Below, piece by piece: positions 18,470 through 27,985 of a DNA stretch of 64,000 bases. Under the pieces are notes generated by a model. It saw only the letters and a list, made by a program, of their open reading frames with translations, was not told the origin of the DNA and did no database searches. The DNA lies in assembly GCF_007750395.1 (NCBI RefSeq), contig NZ_CP036281.1, positions 3,805,001 to 3,869,000 of the forward strand, written 5' to 3'. Each line of letters begins with the position of its first letter. Within the stretch, counting starts at the first letter, position 1. Both the position numbers and the translations under genes were made by a program. The stretch comes from Polystyrenella longa (GTDB lineage: Bacteria; Planctomycetota; Planctomycetia; Planctomycetales; Planctomycetaceae).

Positions 18470-19495
18470 CTAATCCAAATGAGGTAGTCGATCGGCGGGT
18501 ACTGGCAAGACTGTTCCGTGTCGCATCTGTTCCGCCGGCAGAGACATTTCTCCGGTTCGATTAGTCCACTCAACGAGATCGGGACTCGTAGCAAGGCAGT
18601 AGGAGTAGTCACTGTCGGGAGCATCCCAGTAAAGGTACCAGAGACCGTTCAACTTAAAGAGCGACGGTCCCTCTCCCATGGTATCGACGATATCCGTTCC
18701 TGCGCCGACGATGGGGGGCCCTAATTTTGTATCATAAGGTTCCTGCATTTGGTTACTGAAGACAAGTCTCAGGTTTTTGCCGCCCTTATCCACCGACATT
18801 TCATTTTTGATCGCCATGACCCAACGATCATCTTCTCTCGCTTCTGTACCACGATTATCGTGCGCGATAACAGGATCGATCACGCTCATTTCCGGATCCT
18901 GCGGACTGAAAAACAATTCCGGTTCAGTGAACTCTTTAAAATGCGTCGTTCGAATTGCATAGGATCGATGGTCGTGACCATGCCCATCTTCAGATCCATC
19001 TGAATCGTCCAATTCCTCGGCGACGGTCGAACTCCAGAGAATTAAGTATTCATGTTGTTCAGGATCCCAATGGATCTCAGGAGCCCAAGTGTTGGAAACG
19101 TCCGTTCGCTTTCCCCAGACGTCGATCTTCAGCGGTTCACTCCAGTCTTTGAGATCTTTCGAATGAGCATAGCCGATGCTGCGCGACGCCCAACTGGTCG
19201 TCCAAACCATGTGAAATTCACCAGCGTGGTAAATGATAGATGGATCGCGTGTCAGGCTTTCATTCTCCCATTTCGGTGCTGGCATCACGACTTTTCCGTC
19301 ATTTAACCAGTCGAATTTCAAACCATCCCGGCTGTAGGCGAAGTAAACGCCCGTCTCTCCATTACCCAGAAAGTAGGGAAGGAGAAATACGGTGTCCTCG
19401 GGAACGACCAGATTCGGCGATTCTTCTCCAGGAAGTTTTTGGGCATTTGAAACCATAAGCCCAACCAGCATTAAAGCCATACACAACCAACGCAT
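18470..19495 (-). CDS. secreted GH43/GH32-type five-bladed propeller glycosidase-like protein
   Basis: The chosen start is the ATG at 19495, which has GAGGTG 6 bp upstream and gives a 341-residue protein with a proper signal peptide (MRWLCMALMLVGLM); an in-frame ATG at 19528 would add 11 residues without a good signal. The mature part has the features of the GH43/GH32/GH62 five-bladed propeller superfamily: FAYSRDGLKFDW, TRDPSIIYHAGEFHMVWTT, SKDLKDWSEP and WAPEIHWDPE. A catalytic aspartate in RDPS and the WAPE acid are in the expected places. It likely cleaves or binds arabinose/xylose/fructose-type glycans in the periplasm. Substrate is unknown. Confidence 0.83.
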   Translation of the reverse strand: MRWLCMALMLVGLMVSNAQKLPGEESPNLVVPEDTVFLLPYFLGNGETGVYFAYSRDGLKFDWLNDGKVVMPAPKWENESLTRDPSIIYHAGEFHMVWTTSWASRSIGYAHSKDLKDWSEPLKIDVWGKRTDVSNTWAPEIHWDPEQHEYLILWSSTVAEELDDSDGSEDGHGHDHRSYAIRTTHFKEFTEPELFFSPQDPEMSVIDPVIAHDNRGTEAREDDRWVMAIKNEMSVDKGGKNLRLVFSNQMQEPYDTKLGPPIVGAGTDIVDTMGEGPSLFKLNGLWYLYWDAPDSDYSYCLATSPDLVEWTNRTGEMSLPAEQMRHGTVLPVPADRLPHLD

Positions 19496-19647
19496 TAAAA
19501 CACCTCTACATTCAGAAAAAATACACACACATTACAGGATAGATTCACTTACCGACACTCACAGATGATCGTCAGTGATATCTTCACATCTTACCAGGCC
19601 ACAGGAGAGTGTAGCTGTCATTCGACGTCCTGCTACAACTGACTTCA

Positions 19648-20286
19648 TTAGAATAATTTCCCTGACCCTCTTTCATTTAAGCACTGAGGCCCTTCGTTTC
19701 TTGGATTTCCGACGCATTTATTGGCCTCTTCTACTTTCAACTCTCCTTCCCAGGATTGCAACAGGGGTTCGACGAGGTCGTTACCGTTGATATCTGGATC
19801 AAGCCACGGGTCGTAGGCTGCGGGATGAATGATGACCGGCATACGATCATGATAATCGGCAGCGACACCAACCGCCGCCGTCGTGAAGATCGTAAACGAC
19901 TCGGTCTCTTTCCACTTCTCCCACAAACCCGCAAAAGCGAAAGGGATGTTATCCGGTTGATGAAAATGGTAGGGCTGCTTGTTCTTCCACTCATACCAGC
20001 CATCGGCAACAATCAGGCAACGGCGACTTTTCAATGCTCCCCGATAACTTTTCGCGATCTCTTCAGATCGGGCGTTAATCATCTTGTACCCGATTTTCTC
20101 GTCTTTCGCCCAACTGGGAATAAAACCCCAACGAAGCCTGTCGAGTACCGGTTGACCATCGCGAATGCGAACAACGGGCGCAAGCTGAGAAGGAGCAATA
20201 TTAAAACGTGGCTGCCAGTCATACTCGGCCTGTAGCGCTTTCCATAACTCATGCGGTGGAATGCGAAGTGTAAATCTTCCACACAT
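19648..20286 (-). CDS. SOS response-associated peptidase (SRAP/YedK/HMCES family)
   Basis: The 212-residue protein starts with MCGRFTL, so cysteine 2 becomes the N-terminal catalytic residue after methionine removal. Other family hallmarks are NIAPSQ (about 29-34), LRWGFIPSWAKD, the INARSE motif, the ADGWYEW glutamate, and the HDRMPVI histidine. The family binds abasic sites in single-stranded DNA and forms a stable thiazolidine crosslink through Cys2, shielding the site from breakage. No SOS box or lexA gene is visible nearby. The gene stands alone between the GH43-like gene and the divergent FAD oxidoreductase. Confidence 0.92.
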   Translation of the reverse strand: MCGRFTLRIPPHELWKALQAEYDWQPRFNIAPSQLAPVVRIRDGQPVLDRLRWGFIPSWAKDEKIGYKMINARSEEIAKSYRGALKSRRCLIVADGWYEWKNKQPYHFHQPDNIPFAFAGLWEKWKETESFTIFTTAAVGVAADYHDRMPVIIHPAAYDPWLDPDINGNDLVEPLLQSWEGELKVEEANKCVGNPRNEGPQCLNERGSGKLF

Positions 20287-20450
20287 ACTTGTTAGCCTTC
20301 ATTTCATCTCTGAAGTGAATGAATTGAGAATAAAAGGACTACAATACGAACAACCACGACTGGACAGAGACGGTCGTGCTTTCGTTAGAATACAACTATC
20401 TCGCTATTATATCTCGCTGTTTCCAATCTTGTTTGAAGAGTTTCCGCTCG

Positions 20451-22493
20451 ATGATTAAGTATTGTCAGAAACCAGATCATATTGTATTCACATTGATCAT
20501 TTCATGCATCTTCTGGAGCAATTCTGGAATGACGATCGACGCAGCGGAAGAATTGTCTATTGGCCAGTCTAGAAATGTTGACCTCGTCGTTTATGGGAGC
20601 ACCCCCGGAGGGGTTGTTTGCGCTGTCAGGGCAGCCCGGGAGGGATTACAGGTCGAATTAATCAGTCCGAACCAGCATCCCGGAGGGATGATCAGCAACG
20701 GGCTGAGCACGATGGATACTCTCTACAATGGTAGCCGATCCCCTCTTTACGATGAGTTCCGGGAATCGATTTACGATTATTACCGAAAGAAATACGGAAC
20801 GGATTCTCCTCAATTCGCAGCGACCAATCCGGGGTATCCCAAGACTCGCTATGAGGCCAATGTCGCCGAACTCCTGTTTAAGCAACTACTGGAACGGGAA
20901 CCAAATATTAACGTCAGTATGAATTGGATTCCCGAACAAGTCGACAGAGAGAAACGACTCGTTCAATCAGTGACGTTTCGACATCGACAACTCAAGGAAA
21001 CGAAAACGCTTTTCGCCCCTTATTGGGTCGATTGCTCTTATGAAGCAGACTTGTCTGCTCTGGCAAGAGTTCCCTATCGCGTTGGACGAGAAGCCCGATC
21101 CGAGTTCCAAGAGCCGCATGCTGGCATTACTTATGTGCGTGAACGCGATTGGCCACCTGCTGATGGGAACGACCGCAAATGGCAGCTTGCCCGCGATTTG
21201 GAACTGGTACGATACGATAAATGGTACGAACTAATTCCTGGTGCCAGTACGGGAGAAGCAGACGGCGCCGTTCAGGCGTATAATATGCGTGCCATCATTA
21301 CTCGTGATCCGGGCAACCGAGTTCCTATTCCAAAACCGACAAATTATCAGTCCGAAATGTTTACCGAGTTTGGATTTGGGGATCCCGATAAACCGGGGTT
21401 ATCGATGCCAAATCAAAAGTTCGGTTTAAATCATCCAAAACTAGTCGGTCGACAGACTCCTTATGTAGAGGGAGACTGGCAGGCGCGAATCGAAGTCATC
21501 AATCAGCATGTGGACGCGACTTTAGGTTTACTCTATTACCGACAGCATGACCCCGCAGTGCCTGAGATAATCCGGGAAGGCTGGTTGGCATATGGCCTCC
21601 CTAAGGATGAATTCCCTGACAATGCTCACATGCCTTACGAAATCTACGCTCGCGAAACACGGCGAATTAAAGGGCGTCAGGTTTTCACTGAGCACGATGC
21701 CCAATTGCATCCTGAACTGGATAGAGCCCCGATCCATACAGACAGCATTGGCGCAACCGAGTGGTTTCTTGATAGCCACGCCTGCACTCCCCGCCGAGTC
21801 GCGGACAGTGAACAGGAAGGAAAAGTCATGATGAAGAATGAAACCTTCCCCGGACAAATCTCCTACAAGACACTCTTACCGGAAGAACTCGACAACCTCC
21901 TCGTACCAGTATGTCTTTCCTCTTCACACGTTGGCTGGGGAACCATTCGACTGGAGCCTACCTGGATGACTGTCTGTGAAGCCGCCGCGTTGGCCATTGT
22001 TCAAGCGAACGAAAAAGATATTCAACCGGCGAACATTGATGTCGATCAACTGGTGCGACAACTGGCAGACCGCCGGTTTCTAATCACCTTTTTCAACGAC
22101 ATCGAAGACCATCCTCAGGCGGACTGGTACCCGGCAGTGCAGTATCTCGGAACACAAGGATACTTCGGTACCTATAACGCCCGTCCCACCGAAGCGATGA
22201 CGGCTCCCTTAGCCAAATCCTGGTTAAGAAGACTGAAGGCTCACCTGAGAGAGCCAACTTTCTCTCCGTCGCAAGCGGCACAAGAAGTCCTGAAAGCAGA
22301 ACGGATTGACGGGGCAGAAATATCCTCGAAAGCGTTCATTGATATGTTAAGCGAAATCTTGGACCAACATCCCGATCGAAAATCAAATGTTGAATCCGTT
22401 TTCTTAGAGCTTGCGATATCACCGGAGAAGACCCTTTCGCGCGGCGATGCGGCCCGTTTGATTTACGCCTTGAGCAACCCTTCAGAAGAATAA
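20451..22493 (+). CDS. exported FAD-dependent oxidoreductase (FAD_oxidored type)
   Basis: The start is set at the ATG at 20451, giving 680 residues with a signal-like hydrophobic segment (about residues 10-27); an upstream in-frame ATG at 20376 would only add 25 residues before the signal. The mature protein opens with a Rossmann motif (DLVVYGSTPGGVVCAVRAA) followed by HPGGMISNG, the typical FAD-binding pattern of the planctomycete FAD-dependent oxidoreductase family. C-terminal to it are segments such as TEWFLDSHACTP and VCLSSSHVGWGTIRLEPTWM that match the family. The physiological substrate of these exported enzymes is not known; they often occur with glycan-degradation genes, as here. Confidence 0.85.
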   Translation: MIKYCQKPDHIVFTLIISCIFWSNSGMTIDAAEELSIGQSRNVDLVVYGSTPGGVVCAVRAAREGLQVELISPNQHPGGMISNGLSTMDTLYNGSRSPLYDEFRESIYDYYRKKYGTDSPQFAATNPGYPKTRYEANVAELLFKQLLEREPNINVSMNWIPEQVDREKRLVQSVTFRHRQLKETKTLFAPYWVDCSYEADLSALARVPYRVGREARSEFQEPHAGITYVRERDWPPADGNDRKWQLARDLELVRYDKWYELIPGASTGEADGAVQAYNMRAIITRDPGNRVPIPKPTNYQSEMFTEFGFGDPDKPGLSMPNQKFGLNHPKLVGRQTPYVEGDWQARIEVINQHVDATLGLLYYRQHDPAVPEIIREGWLAYGLPKDEFPDNAHMPYEIYARETRRIKGRQVFTEHDAQLHPELDRAPIHTDSIGATEWFLDSHACTPRRVADSEQEGKVMMKNETFPGQISYKTLLPEELDNLLVPVCLSSSHVGWGTIRLEPTWMTVCEAAALAIVQANEKDIQPANIDVDQLVRQLADRRFLITFFNDIEDHPQADWYPAVQYLGTQGYFGTYNARPTEAMTAPLAKSWLRRLKAHLREPTFSPSQAAQEVLKAERIDGAEISSKAFIDMLSEILDQHPDRKSNVESVFLELAISPEKTLSRGDAARLIYALSNPSEE

Positions 22494-22537
22494 TAAATGC
22501 GGGGCTGTTACCAAGATTACTTCCCTGGGTTAATAGG

Positions 22538-24211
22538 TTATTTCTCGACTAAGCCAAGATCGCTGCGGACGTCCGGATTGGTTATCAATGCGGGATGCTT
22601 GTATTGCTCGGCTGTTCCGCCCCGTTTCTTCAGCATCTCCCGATTGTAATCTTCCCAGCGACCTGTCGGAATTAATTCAACGCGGACGGGATGTAACCGA
22701 CCCGATTCCCGTTTAGCCTCGTATTCGATGTTAGACTTTCGAAGCTCCTCTTCGACCGTATCTGCAAGCTGTGTCGCCAACTCAGAATTTGGAAGGTCAG
22801 ATTCCTCGACAAGCAAGCTGTAACCAGCGGTCTCTCCCTCACGGTCCGGAATCAAACCGTATCCGGCTAGCTTCAGTTCCAAGTGTTTGAGTGCCGCGCT
22901 GACAGAACTGGCCACTTGATACTCAGACAACTTTTCACCGGTGAGATTCGAGATATTACTTCCCTTATTGAGAAACGCGATCTCCGGTGTTTTTTCAAAG
23001 AATCCGATACATTTCACGACATCACAAATGTGATATCGGTACAACCCGTTGGGGGTGGTCATGATGATGTAATACTCCCCCTCCTTTTCGAGTTCATGGG
23101 CTTCCAACACGGTTGGTTCGTCCGAATCGATTTCGGCGACGGGAATAAACTCGTAATAACCAGTGGTGATATCGAGCACACCGCCGGGCGTATCGTCTTC
23201 CTTCGGGATCGTCATCCGGTTTTCACTGGCAACGAGCCCGATATCTCGAATCGCCGTTTTGTCACTGAAATAATCAGGGAAATGCTGTAAGTAAGATTGA
23301 AGACTTCCCCCCAGCCAGCAGCCGATCATTCCCAGATTCGGCCAGATGTCTCGCGGCCGTAGTGCCCCTGTCTCTTCAAGAATTTGTTCCAGTTCTGCAG
23401 CTCGTTTCGGGTTCGGTTTCAGTTTTCTCCGAACCGCCTTGCGGACAACGTCCGGGAATTCGAACTCGGTGGTGAGCGTCCCCTCATATAAATCTTTAAT
23501 CAATGTCTGGGCGTGCTCCGTACCGAATCGAGCAAGTTTGACATGCGTACTGGGGTTCGGAGAGATCCACATCCCGACATCACGGCTGACACCCAATCGC
23601 CAAGCCAGGTAATATTTCGCATCGGACTGCTTAATCTTGCCACTTTCCGGCGGCAGAACGTAGGTCATCCGAAAGAACGGGTTCTGCATCTGGGTTGTTA
23701 ATCCACTGATGCTACCGCAGGGAATACCCCCTTCGGAGTAGAACTCTTCGTGGTCCGATACCATCGTAATTTTGGGTTTCGGGAACAGGTGCGGGTAATG
23801 ATAAAAGACACCCAGCCCCCACAGCGACCAACCCCTGCGATAGTCATCAACCGATTCATCTGTAACGGGGATGAATTTGCGCGAACTACTCGTACCGCTG
23901 GTCAGCGCAAACATCAGCACTTGCTGATCGCTGAAGAGAATATTCTTCTCTCCCTTTTTGATCTTATCGATATAGGGAGCGAAGTAGTCGTATTCCGAAA
24001 TAGGCACCCGTTTACGAAACTCTTCGATCGAGTTGATCTCGGAGAAATGGTGCTCCTGACCGAATTCAGAGTTCCGGTTTCGTTTCAGCAGACTGAAAAG
24101 CAGTTCCTGCTGAATCTTCTGCGGTTCTTTGATCGCGGCGAAAAACCGGTTGACCTCTTTATTCGCTTTTCGGCCCAGTACCTTTTGCACGAGGGTCAAC
24201 CATAAAGACAT
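22538..24211 (-). CDS. GH3-family acyl-acid amido synthetase-like enzyme
   Basis: The 557-residue protein matches the GH3 (auxin-responsive promoter) family over its whole length. It has the adenylate-binding loop LTSGTSSS at 103-110, a Y-E-F/T-T-G-Y-Y-E-F-I-P-like segment near residue 350 and a YRYHICDVV motif near residue 400, both typical of the family. Plant GH3 enzymes activate acidic hormones with ATP and conjugate them to amino acids; bacterial relatives are mostly uncharacterised. It is the last gene of the minus-strand arginine cluster, 56 bp after argF, so co-transcription with argF is likely. Its substrates could be an acyl acid and an amino acid, but that is inference. Confidence 0.87.
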   Translation of the reverse strand: MSLWLTLVQKVLGRKANKEVNRFFAAIKEPQKIQQELLFSLLKRNRNSEFGQEHHFSEINSIEEFRKRVPISEYDYFAPYIDKIKKGEKNILFSDQQVLMFALTSGTSSSRKFIPVTDESVDDYRRGWSLWGLGVFYHYPHLFPKPKITMVSDHEEFYSEGGIPCGSISGLTTQMQNPFFRMTYVLPPESGKIKQSDAKYYLAWRLGVSRDVGMWISPNPSTHVKLARFGTEHAQTLIKDLYEGTLTTEFEFPDVVRKAVRRKLKPNPKRAAELEQILEETGALRPRDIWPNLGMIGCWLGGSLQSYLQHFPDYFSDKTAIRDIGLVASENRMTIPKEDDTPGGVLDITTGYYEFIPVAEIDSDEPTVLEAHELEKEGEYYIIMTTPNGLYRYHICDVVKCIGFFEKTPEIAFLNKGSNISNLTGEKLSEYQVASSVSAALKHLELKLAGYGLIPDREGETAGYSLLVEESDLPNSELATQLADTVEEELRKSNIEYEAKRESGRLHPVRVELIPTGRWEDYNREMLKKRGGTAEQYKHPALITNPDVRSDLGLVEK

Positions 24212-24267
24212 GAGACGCCGCTTTCAGTGAGAGAAGAAGTTCGCCTGTGAGGACGACCATGAAAATT

Positions 24268-25185
24268 TTATTGCTGCTGTTTTAACCAGAGCATTAATCC
24301 TTTTGCCAGATGCATTCTGTTTTCCGCTTGCAGGAACGCAGCGGACTGTCCGCTATCCATGACTCCGTCGGTCACTTCATCTCCCCGATGGGCGGGTAGA
24401 CAATGCAGAAACTGACAATGCTTCGGCGTTTTCGCCATCAGCTTTTCATTGATCTGATAAGGCTCGAAAATCTTTTTTCGTTTCTGCTCTTCCGATTCCT
24501 GTCCCATGCTGGCCCAGACGTCGGTGTAAACCACGTCGGCCTCTTTAACCGCCAAGTCGACATCGTTGGTCACGTTGACCGACCAGTTGGGATATTTAGA
24601 GCACAACCGTTTCAGTAATTCAGGATCGAGTTCAAAACCGGCAGGCGTACAGATGGTGATCGGCATCCCCAACTGGGCCGTGATGATCGCCAGCGACGCG
24701 ACGACATTGTTTCCGTCTCCAACGTAGACCAGTCTCCGTTCGCGGTAGTCGTCGAACAGTTCCGACATTGTAAAAATATCCGTCAGCGCCTGACAGGGAT
24801 GATAACTGTCAGAGAGCGCATTGATGACCGGACAACTGGACCAGTCAGCAAATTCATCGATAAACTTCTGTGAGAAAGTTCGAATCGCGACGAAGTCGGA
24901 ATAGCTACTGACGACGCGGGCGACATCGGCGAGAGATTCCCGCCCTTTGAGCCCGGCCTCCTGAGTCGTCAGAAATATGCCGCCCCCTCCCAGATGGATC
25001 ATCGCCGTTTCAAAACTGTGGCGAGTCCGTAGTGAAGGTTTCTCAAAGAGCATGGTAATCACATGCCCGGCCAGATGAGCTTCCCGTTTTCCTGCTTTCC
25101 AGCTCGCTTTCAAATCGCGCGCTGTCTCTAGTACTGCTTCCGTTTCGGAAGGCTGCCAGTCGAGCAAGGTTTTCAGGTGTTTCAT
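24268..25185 (-). CDS. argF: ornithine carbamoyltransferase
   Basis: The 305-residue protein carries the carbamoyl-phosphate binding motif S51-L-R-T-R55, HPCQALTD, and the ornithine-loop motif HCLPAHRGDEV near the C terminus, which together identify OTC rather than aspartate carbamoyltransferase. It makes citrulline from ornithine and carbamoyl phosphate in the cytosol, the step before argG (at 47440). It follows argD by 200 bp on the same strand, but a terminator hairpin lies between them at 25291-25313, so it may be expressed partly from its own promoter. The GH3-like gene follows 56 bp downstream. Confidence 0.95.
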   Translation of the reverse strand: MKHLKTLLDWQPSETEAVLETARDLKASWKAGKREAHLAGHVITMLFEKPSLRTRHSFETAMIHLGGGGIFLTTQEAGLKGRESLADVARVVSSYSDFVAIRTFSQKFIDEFADWSSCPVINALSDSYHPCQALTDIFTMSELFDDYRERRLVYVGDGNNVVASLAIITAQLGMPITICTPAGFELDPELLKRLCSKYPNWSVNVTNDVDLAVKEADVVYTDVWASMGQESEEQKRKKIFEPYQINEKLMAKTPKHCQFLHCLPAHRGDEVTDGVMDSGQSAAFLQAENRMHLAKGLMLWLKQQQ

Positions 25186-25290
25186 AATCCTGAATTCCGT
25201 TAGTTTTAGATGAATAAAATACTTGAATTTATCAATTTTTCAGGATAACAGACCGCAGAGCGGACCCGATTCTCCCTGTCGATAAAATAC

Positions 25291-25383
25291 GAAAAGCCGG
25301 GACGAATCCCGGCGAATAAAGTCGATATTGGTTGTCGTTCAGACAGCAATGTCCCTGATCTTACAGCGGTTATCGACCGCTGT
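25291..25383 (-). terminator. terminator between argD and argF, with an adjacent hairpin
   Basis: Read on the minus strand, a perfect 7 bp GC-rich stem (GCCGGGA with TCCCGGC, 25296-25313, 4-base loop) is followed by TTTTCG, the form of an intrinsic terminator. A second hairpin (ACAGCGGT with ACCGCTGT, 25363-25383) lies immediately after the argD stop codon. Either may reduce read-through into argF or act in attenuation. Confidence 0.6.
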
Positions 25384-25385
25384 CA

Positions 25386-26591
25386 TCAGGCTTCGTCAGC
25401 CATTTCCCGCAGTGCTTCGGCGATCACTTCAAAGCCTTCGTCGAAGATTTCGGTTGTGGTGTTTAGAGAGGGTAGTAACCGAACCACTGTATCGTGAGTC
25501 GCGTTAATCAGCACCCCCTGCTCCATACACTTCTGAACTGCCGGTTTTGCCGGGATCGTCAGTTCGGCACCAATCATCATTCCGCAAACCCGCACGTCCT
25601 GAATTATTGGCAGCTCTTCCTGCAATTCTTTGAATTTGGCCTCAGCGTGAGCAGAAACGATCTGCACATTCTCAAGCAGGTTTTCTTCTTCGATCGTATT
25701 GACCGTCGCAATTCCCGCTGCCATGGCGATCGGGTTGCCGCCGAACGTGCTGGCATGCATGCCCGGTCGCAGGCTCGGAGAAACCTCTTCCGTGGCAAGA
25801 ATTGCTCCACAGGCAACGCCACCGGCGAGCCCTTTTGCTAATGTCATGATATCAGGTTGAACGCCGAAGTGCTGGTAACCGAACCAGGTCCCCAGTCGCC
25901 CCATCCCGGTTTGGACCTCGTCAAAGATCAGCAATGCACCGTATTCGTCGGCGAGTGCTCGCAGACCTTCCAGGAACTCTTTGGTCGCCACATTAACGCC
26001 ACCTTCGCCCTGTACTGGTTCAAGCAGAATCGCGCAGGTCTCGTCGTCAATCAGTTCTCTAACCGCTTCCAGGTCATTGAATGGAGCATACCGGAACCCG
26101 GCCATCAGTGGACCAAGCCCTTCCTGGTACTTCGGCTGAGCTGTCGCCGTTAATGTGGCGAAGGTTCTCCCGTGAAAACCGTTCTCGAACGTGATGACTT
26201 TATGTTTGCCTTCAGAACTGTGTAAGCGGGCCAGCTTGATCGCCCCTTCGTTTGCTTCGGCACCACTGTTACAGAAGAACGCCTGACCGAAACCATGCGT
26301 CGTCAGCTGTCGTGCAAATTCACCCTGCTGCTCGGTGTACCAGGTATTTGGTACATGAATCAATCGGGCAGCCTGTTCCTGAATCGCCGTCACCAGTCGC
26401 GAAGGGGAGTAACCGAGGATATTACAGCCCCAACCGGGAAAGAGGTCGAGGTACCGTTTCCCTTCCGCATCCCAGACATGACACCCTTCTCCGCGAACAA
26501 GGCTGATTGGGTACCGACCGTAGTTCGGGATAACGTGTTTATCAAAGACCTGAATGACTTCCTGACTCGAAAGGAAACCTGTGGTGCTCAC
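25386..26591 (-). CDS. argD: acetylornithine aminotransferase
   Basis: The 401-residue PLP enzyme has the class-III aminotransferase pattern: [17 protein letters not shown] (cofactor phosphate binding), [14 protein letters not shown], and the lysine that binds PLP in LAKGLAGGV. Length and order match ArgD, which converts N-acetylglutamate semialdehyde to N-acetylornithine. It follows argB by 120 bp on the same strand. A related reaction on succinylornithine or GABA cannot be excluded by sequence alone, but argB and argF on either side support arginine synthesis. Confidence 0.94.
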   Translation of the reverse strand: MSTTGFLSSQEVIQVFDKHVIPNYGRYPISLVRGEGCHVWDAEGKRYLDLFPGWGCNILGYSPSRLVTAIQEQAARLIHVPNTWYTEQQGEFARQLTTHGFGQAFFCNSGAEANEGAIKLARLHSSEGKHKVITFENGFHGRTFATLTATAQPKYQEGLGPLMAGFRYAPFNDLEAVRELIDDETCAILLEPVQGEGGVNVATKEFLEGLRALADEYGALLIFDEVQTGMGRLGTWFGYQHFGVQPDIMTLAKGLAGGVACGAILATEEVSPSLRPGMHASTFGGNPIAMAAGIATVNTIEEENLLENVQIVSAHAEAKFKELQEELPIIQDVRVCGMMIGAELTIPAKPAVQKCMEQGVLINATHDTVVRLLPSLNTTTEIFDEGFEVIAEALREMADEA

Positions 26592-26711
26592 GTGCTCGAC
26601 CTCGTTGGGAGTAAATGTGTTTGACTAAATGTAATAATGAGTGATTCAATAATGAAGTAATTCATCGAGGATCAGAACGACTTTTTTCGGGAGCGCGTAT
26701 GTTCCAGAGGG

Positions 26712-27605
26712 TTACTGGACGATCTCGGTTCCGATTCCGGTATTCGAATAAATTTCAAGCAGAACAGTATGCGGCTTTCGGCCATCCACAATATGAACTT
26801 TGTGAACCCCGACATCCAGTGCTTCCAAGGCCGCTTCGACTTTGGGAATCATACCAGATGAGATTGTACCATCCGCAATCAGTTCCCGTACGCGACCGAT
26901 GGTCAAATGGGACTGTAACGTTTCCGGATCATTCGGATCGAGATAGATCCCAGAAACGTCACTCAGGAAAACGAGCTTTTCGACTTCCAGGTCACGAGCG
27001 ACCGCCGCAGCAGCGGTGTCCGCATTGATGTTGTATCGGTTTCCGTTTTCATCCAGTCCAACGGAGGGAATAATGGGGATGAGACCGGACCGACATTTTT
27101 CTTTGATTAAATCGCAGTTAACGCGAGATACCTGACCGACAGCGCCTAGATCGATTGGGTTCCCTGAATCATCCTTCAGAATCAGCTTTTCCGCAATAAG
27201 GCTGTTTTCACTGTCAAAGTGCAGGCCAATAGCCTGGGCCCCCTGACGTTCAATCTCTTGAACCAGAGAAGAGCAAATTTCGTGGGCAAGCACATCGGTC
27301 GCGATCTGGAGCGTTTCTGGATCGGTGTAGCGGCGGCCCTGAACCCAGCGCGATTCAATTCCAGCCGCCTCGACAGCCTTATTAATCGCCTTACCGCCAC
27401 CATGAACAATCACCGGGTGCATCCCGACCGTTTCCATGAAGATGACGTCCGTCAGAAACTTATTAATCGCGTCCCGGTCCTCAAGCGTGCTACCGCCCAA
27501 TTTAATGACGACGTATTTTCCTCTAAACCGGCGTATCCAGTTGAGGGCTTCTACGAGGACCTGTGCTTTCCGGACTGCTTCGTCCAAATCGTTGCTCCAT
27601 AACAT
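26712..27605 (-). CDS. argB: acetylglutamate kinase
   Basis: The 297-residue protein contains KLGGSTLED (ATP phosphate binding), [12 protein letters not shown] (acetylglutamate binding) and a C-terminal [13 protein letters not shown] and LSDVSGI, all characteristic of ArgB. It phosphorylates N-acetylglutamate, the usual first committed step. The N-terminal extension before YVVIKLGG (about 30 residues) resembles the regulatory N-terminal helix of arginine-inhibited ArgB enzymes, so feedback inhibition by arginine is plausible. argB starts the minus-strand argB-argD-argF-GH3 run; its promoter should lie in 27606-27865, next to the 12-bp tandem repeats. Confidence 0.95.
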   Translation of the reverse strand: MLWSNDLDEAVRKAQVLVEALNWIRRFRGKYVVIKLGGSTLEDRDAINKFLTDVIFMETVGMHPVIVHGGGKAINKAVEAAGIESRWVQGRRYTDPETLQIATDVLAHEICSSLVQEIERQGAQAIGLHFDSENSLIAEKLILKDDSGNPIDLGAVGQVSRVNCDLIKEKCRSGLIPIIPSVGLDENGNRYNINADTAAAAVARDLEVEKLVFLSDVSGIYLDPNDPETLQSHLTIGRVRELIADGTISSGMIPKVEAALEALDVGVHKVHIVDGRKPHTVLLEIYSNTGIGTEIVQ

Positions 27606-27865
27606 CTTGAGTCGACTCTGCCGACTCGGTCGCCATTATAAACGGCAAAATGGGGAATCACTTATTTTGATTGGTGCGGATGAGGTTGTCAATCAACGGA
27701 GGCAAATTCGGATACGAGATGATGCGACCCACAATGTTGGTGCCCCAGAGTTGATTCGACGACTGCGATCAATTGAAATCGATTTCCCGCTTTTCAAGTG
27801 GGATAAGTTGACACTTCTACCGAATCTGGTTGGAGTAGGTGTATACAGTGTCGTTAGTGCATATC

Positions 27866-27934
27866 CAAACAAACTGTCAAACAAACTGTCAAACAAACTG
27901 TCAAACAAACTGTCAAACAAACTGTCAAACAAAA
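27866..27934. repeat. 12-bp tandem repeat, five copies plus a partial sixth
   Basis: The unit CAAACAAACTGT is repeated five times without error at 27866-27925, followed by a partial unit. The 12-bp length keeps a reading frame, and it lies in the intergenic region between argB and the divergent RidA-like gene, just before its real start. The lack of any change between copies suggests a recent slippage expansion. It could alter spacing in a promoter or leader, but no function is shown. Confidence 0.9.
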
Positions 27935-27985
27935 TATCCATCACGAATCCACCCGATCCAAACAATGAATAACTACTGGTGCTCC

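Noticed and set aside
27866-27934. Possible CRISPR array
   Set aside because: The repeat unit is 12 bp and contiguous, with no unique spacers, so it is a simple tandem repeat.
27839-27985. N-terminal extension of the RidA-like protein with CQTN repeats
   Set aside because: It is only the translation of the 12-bp tandem repeat, and the signal peptide starts at the later ATG at 27986.
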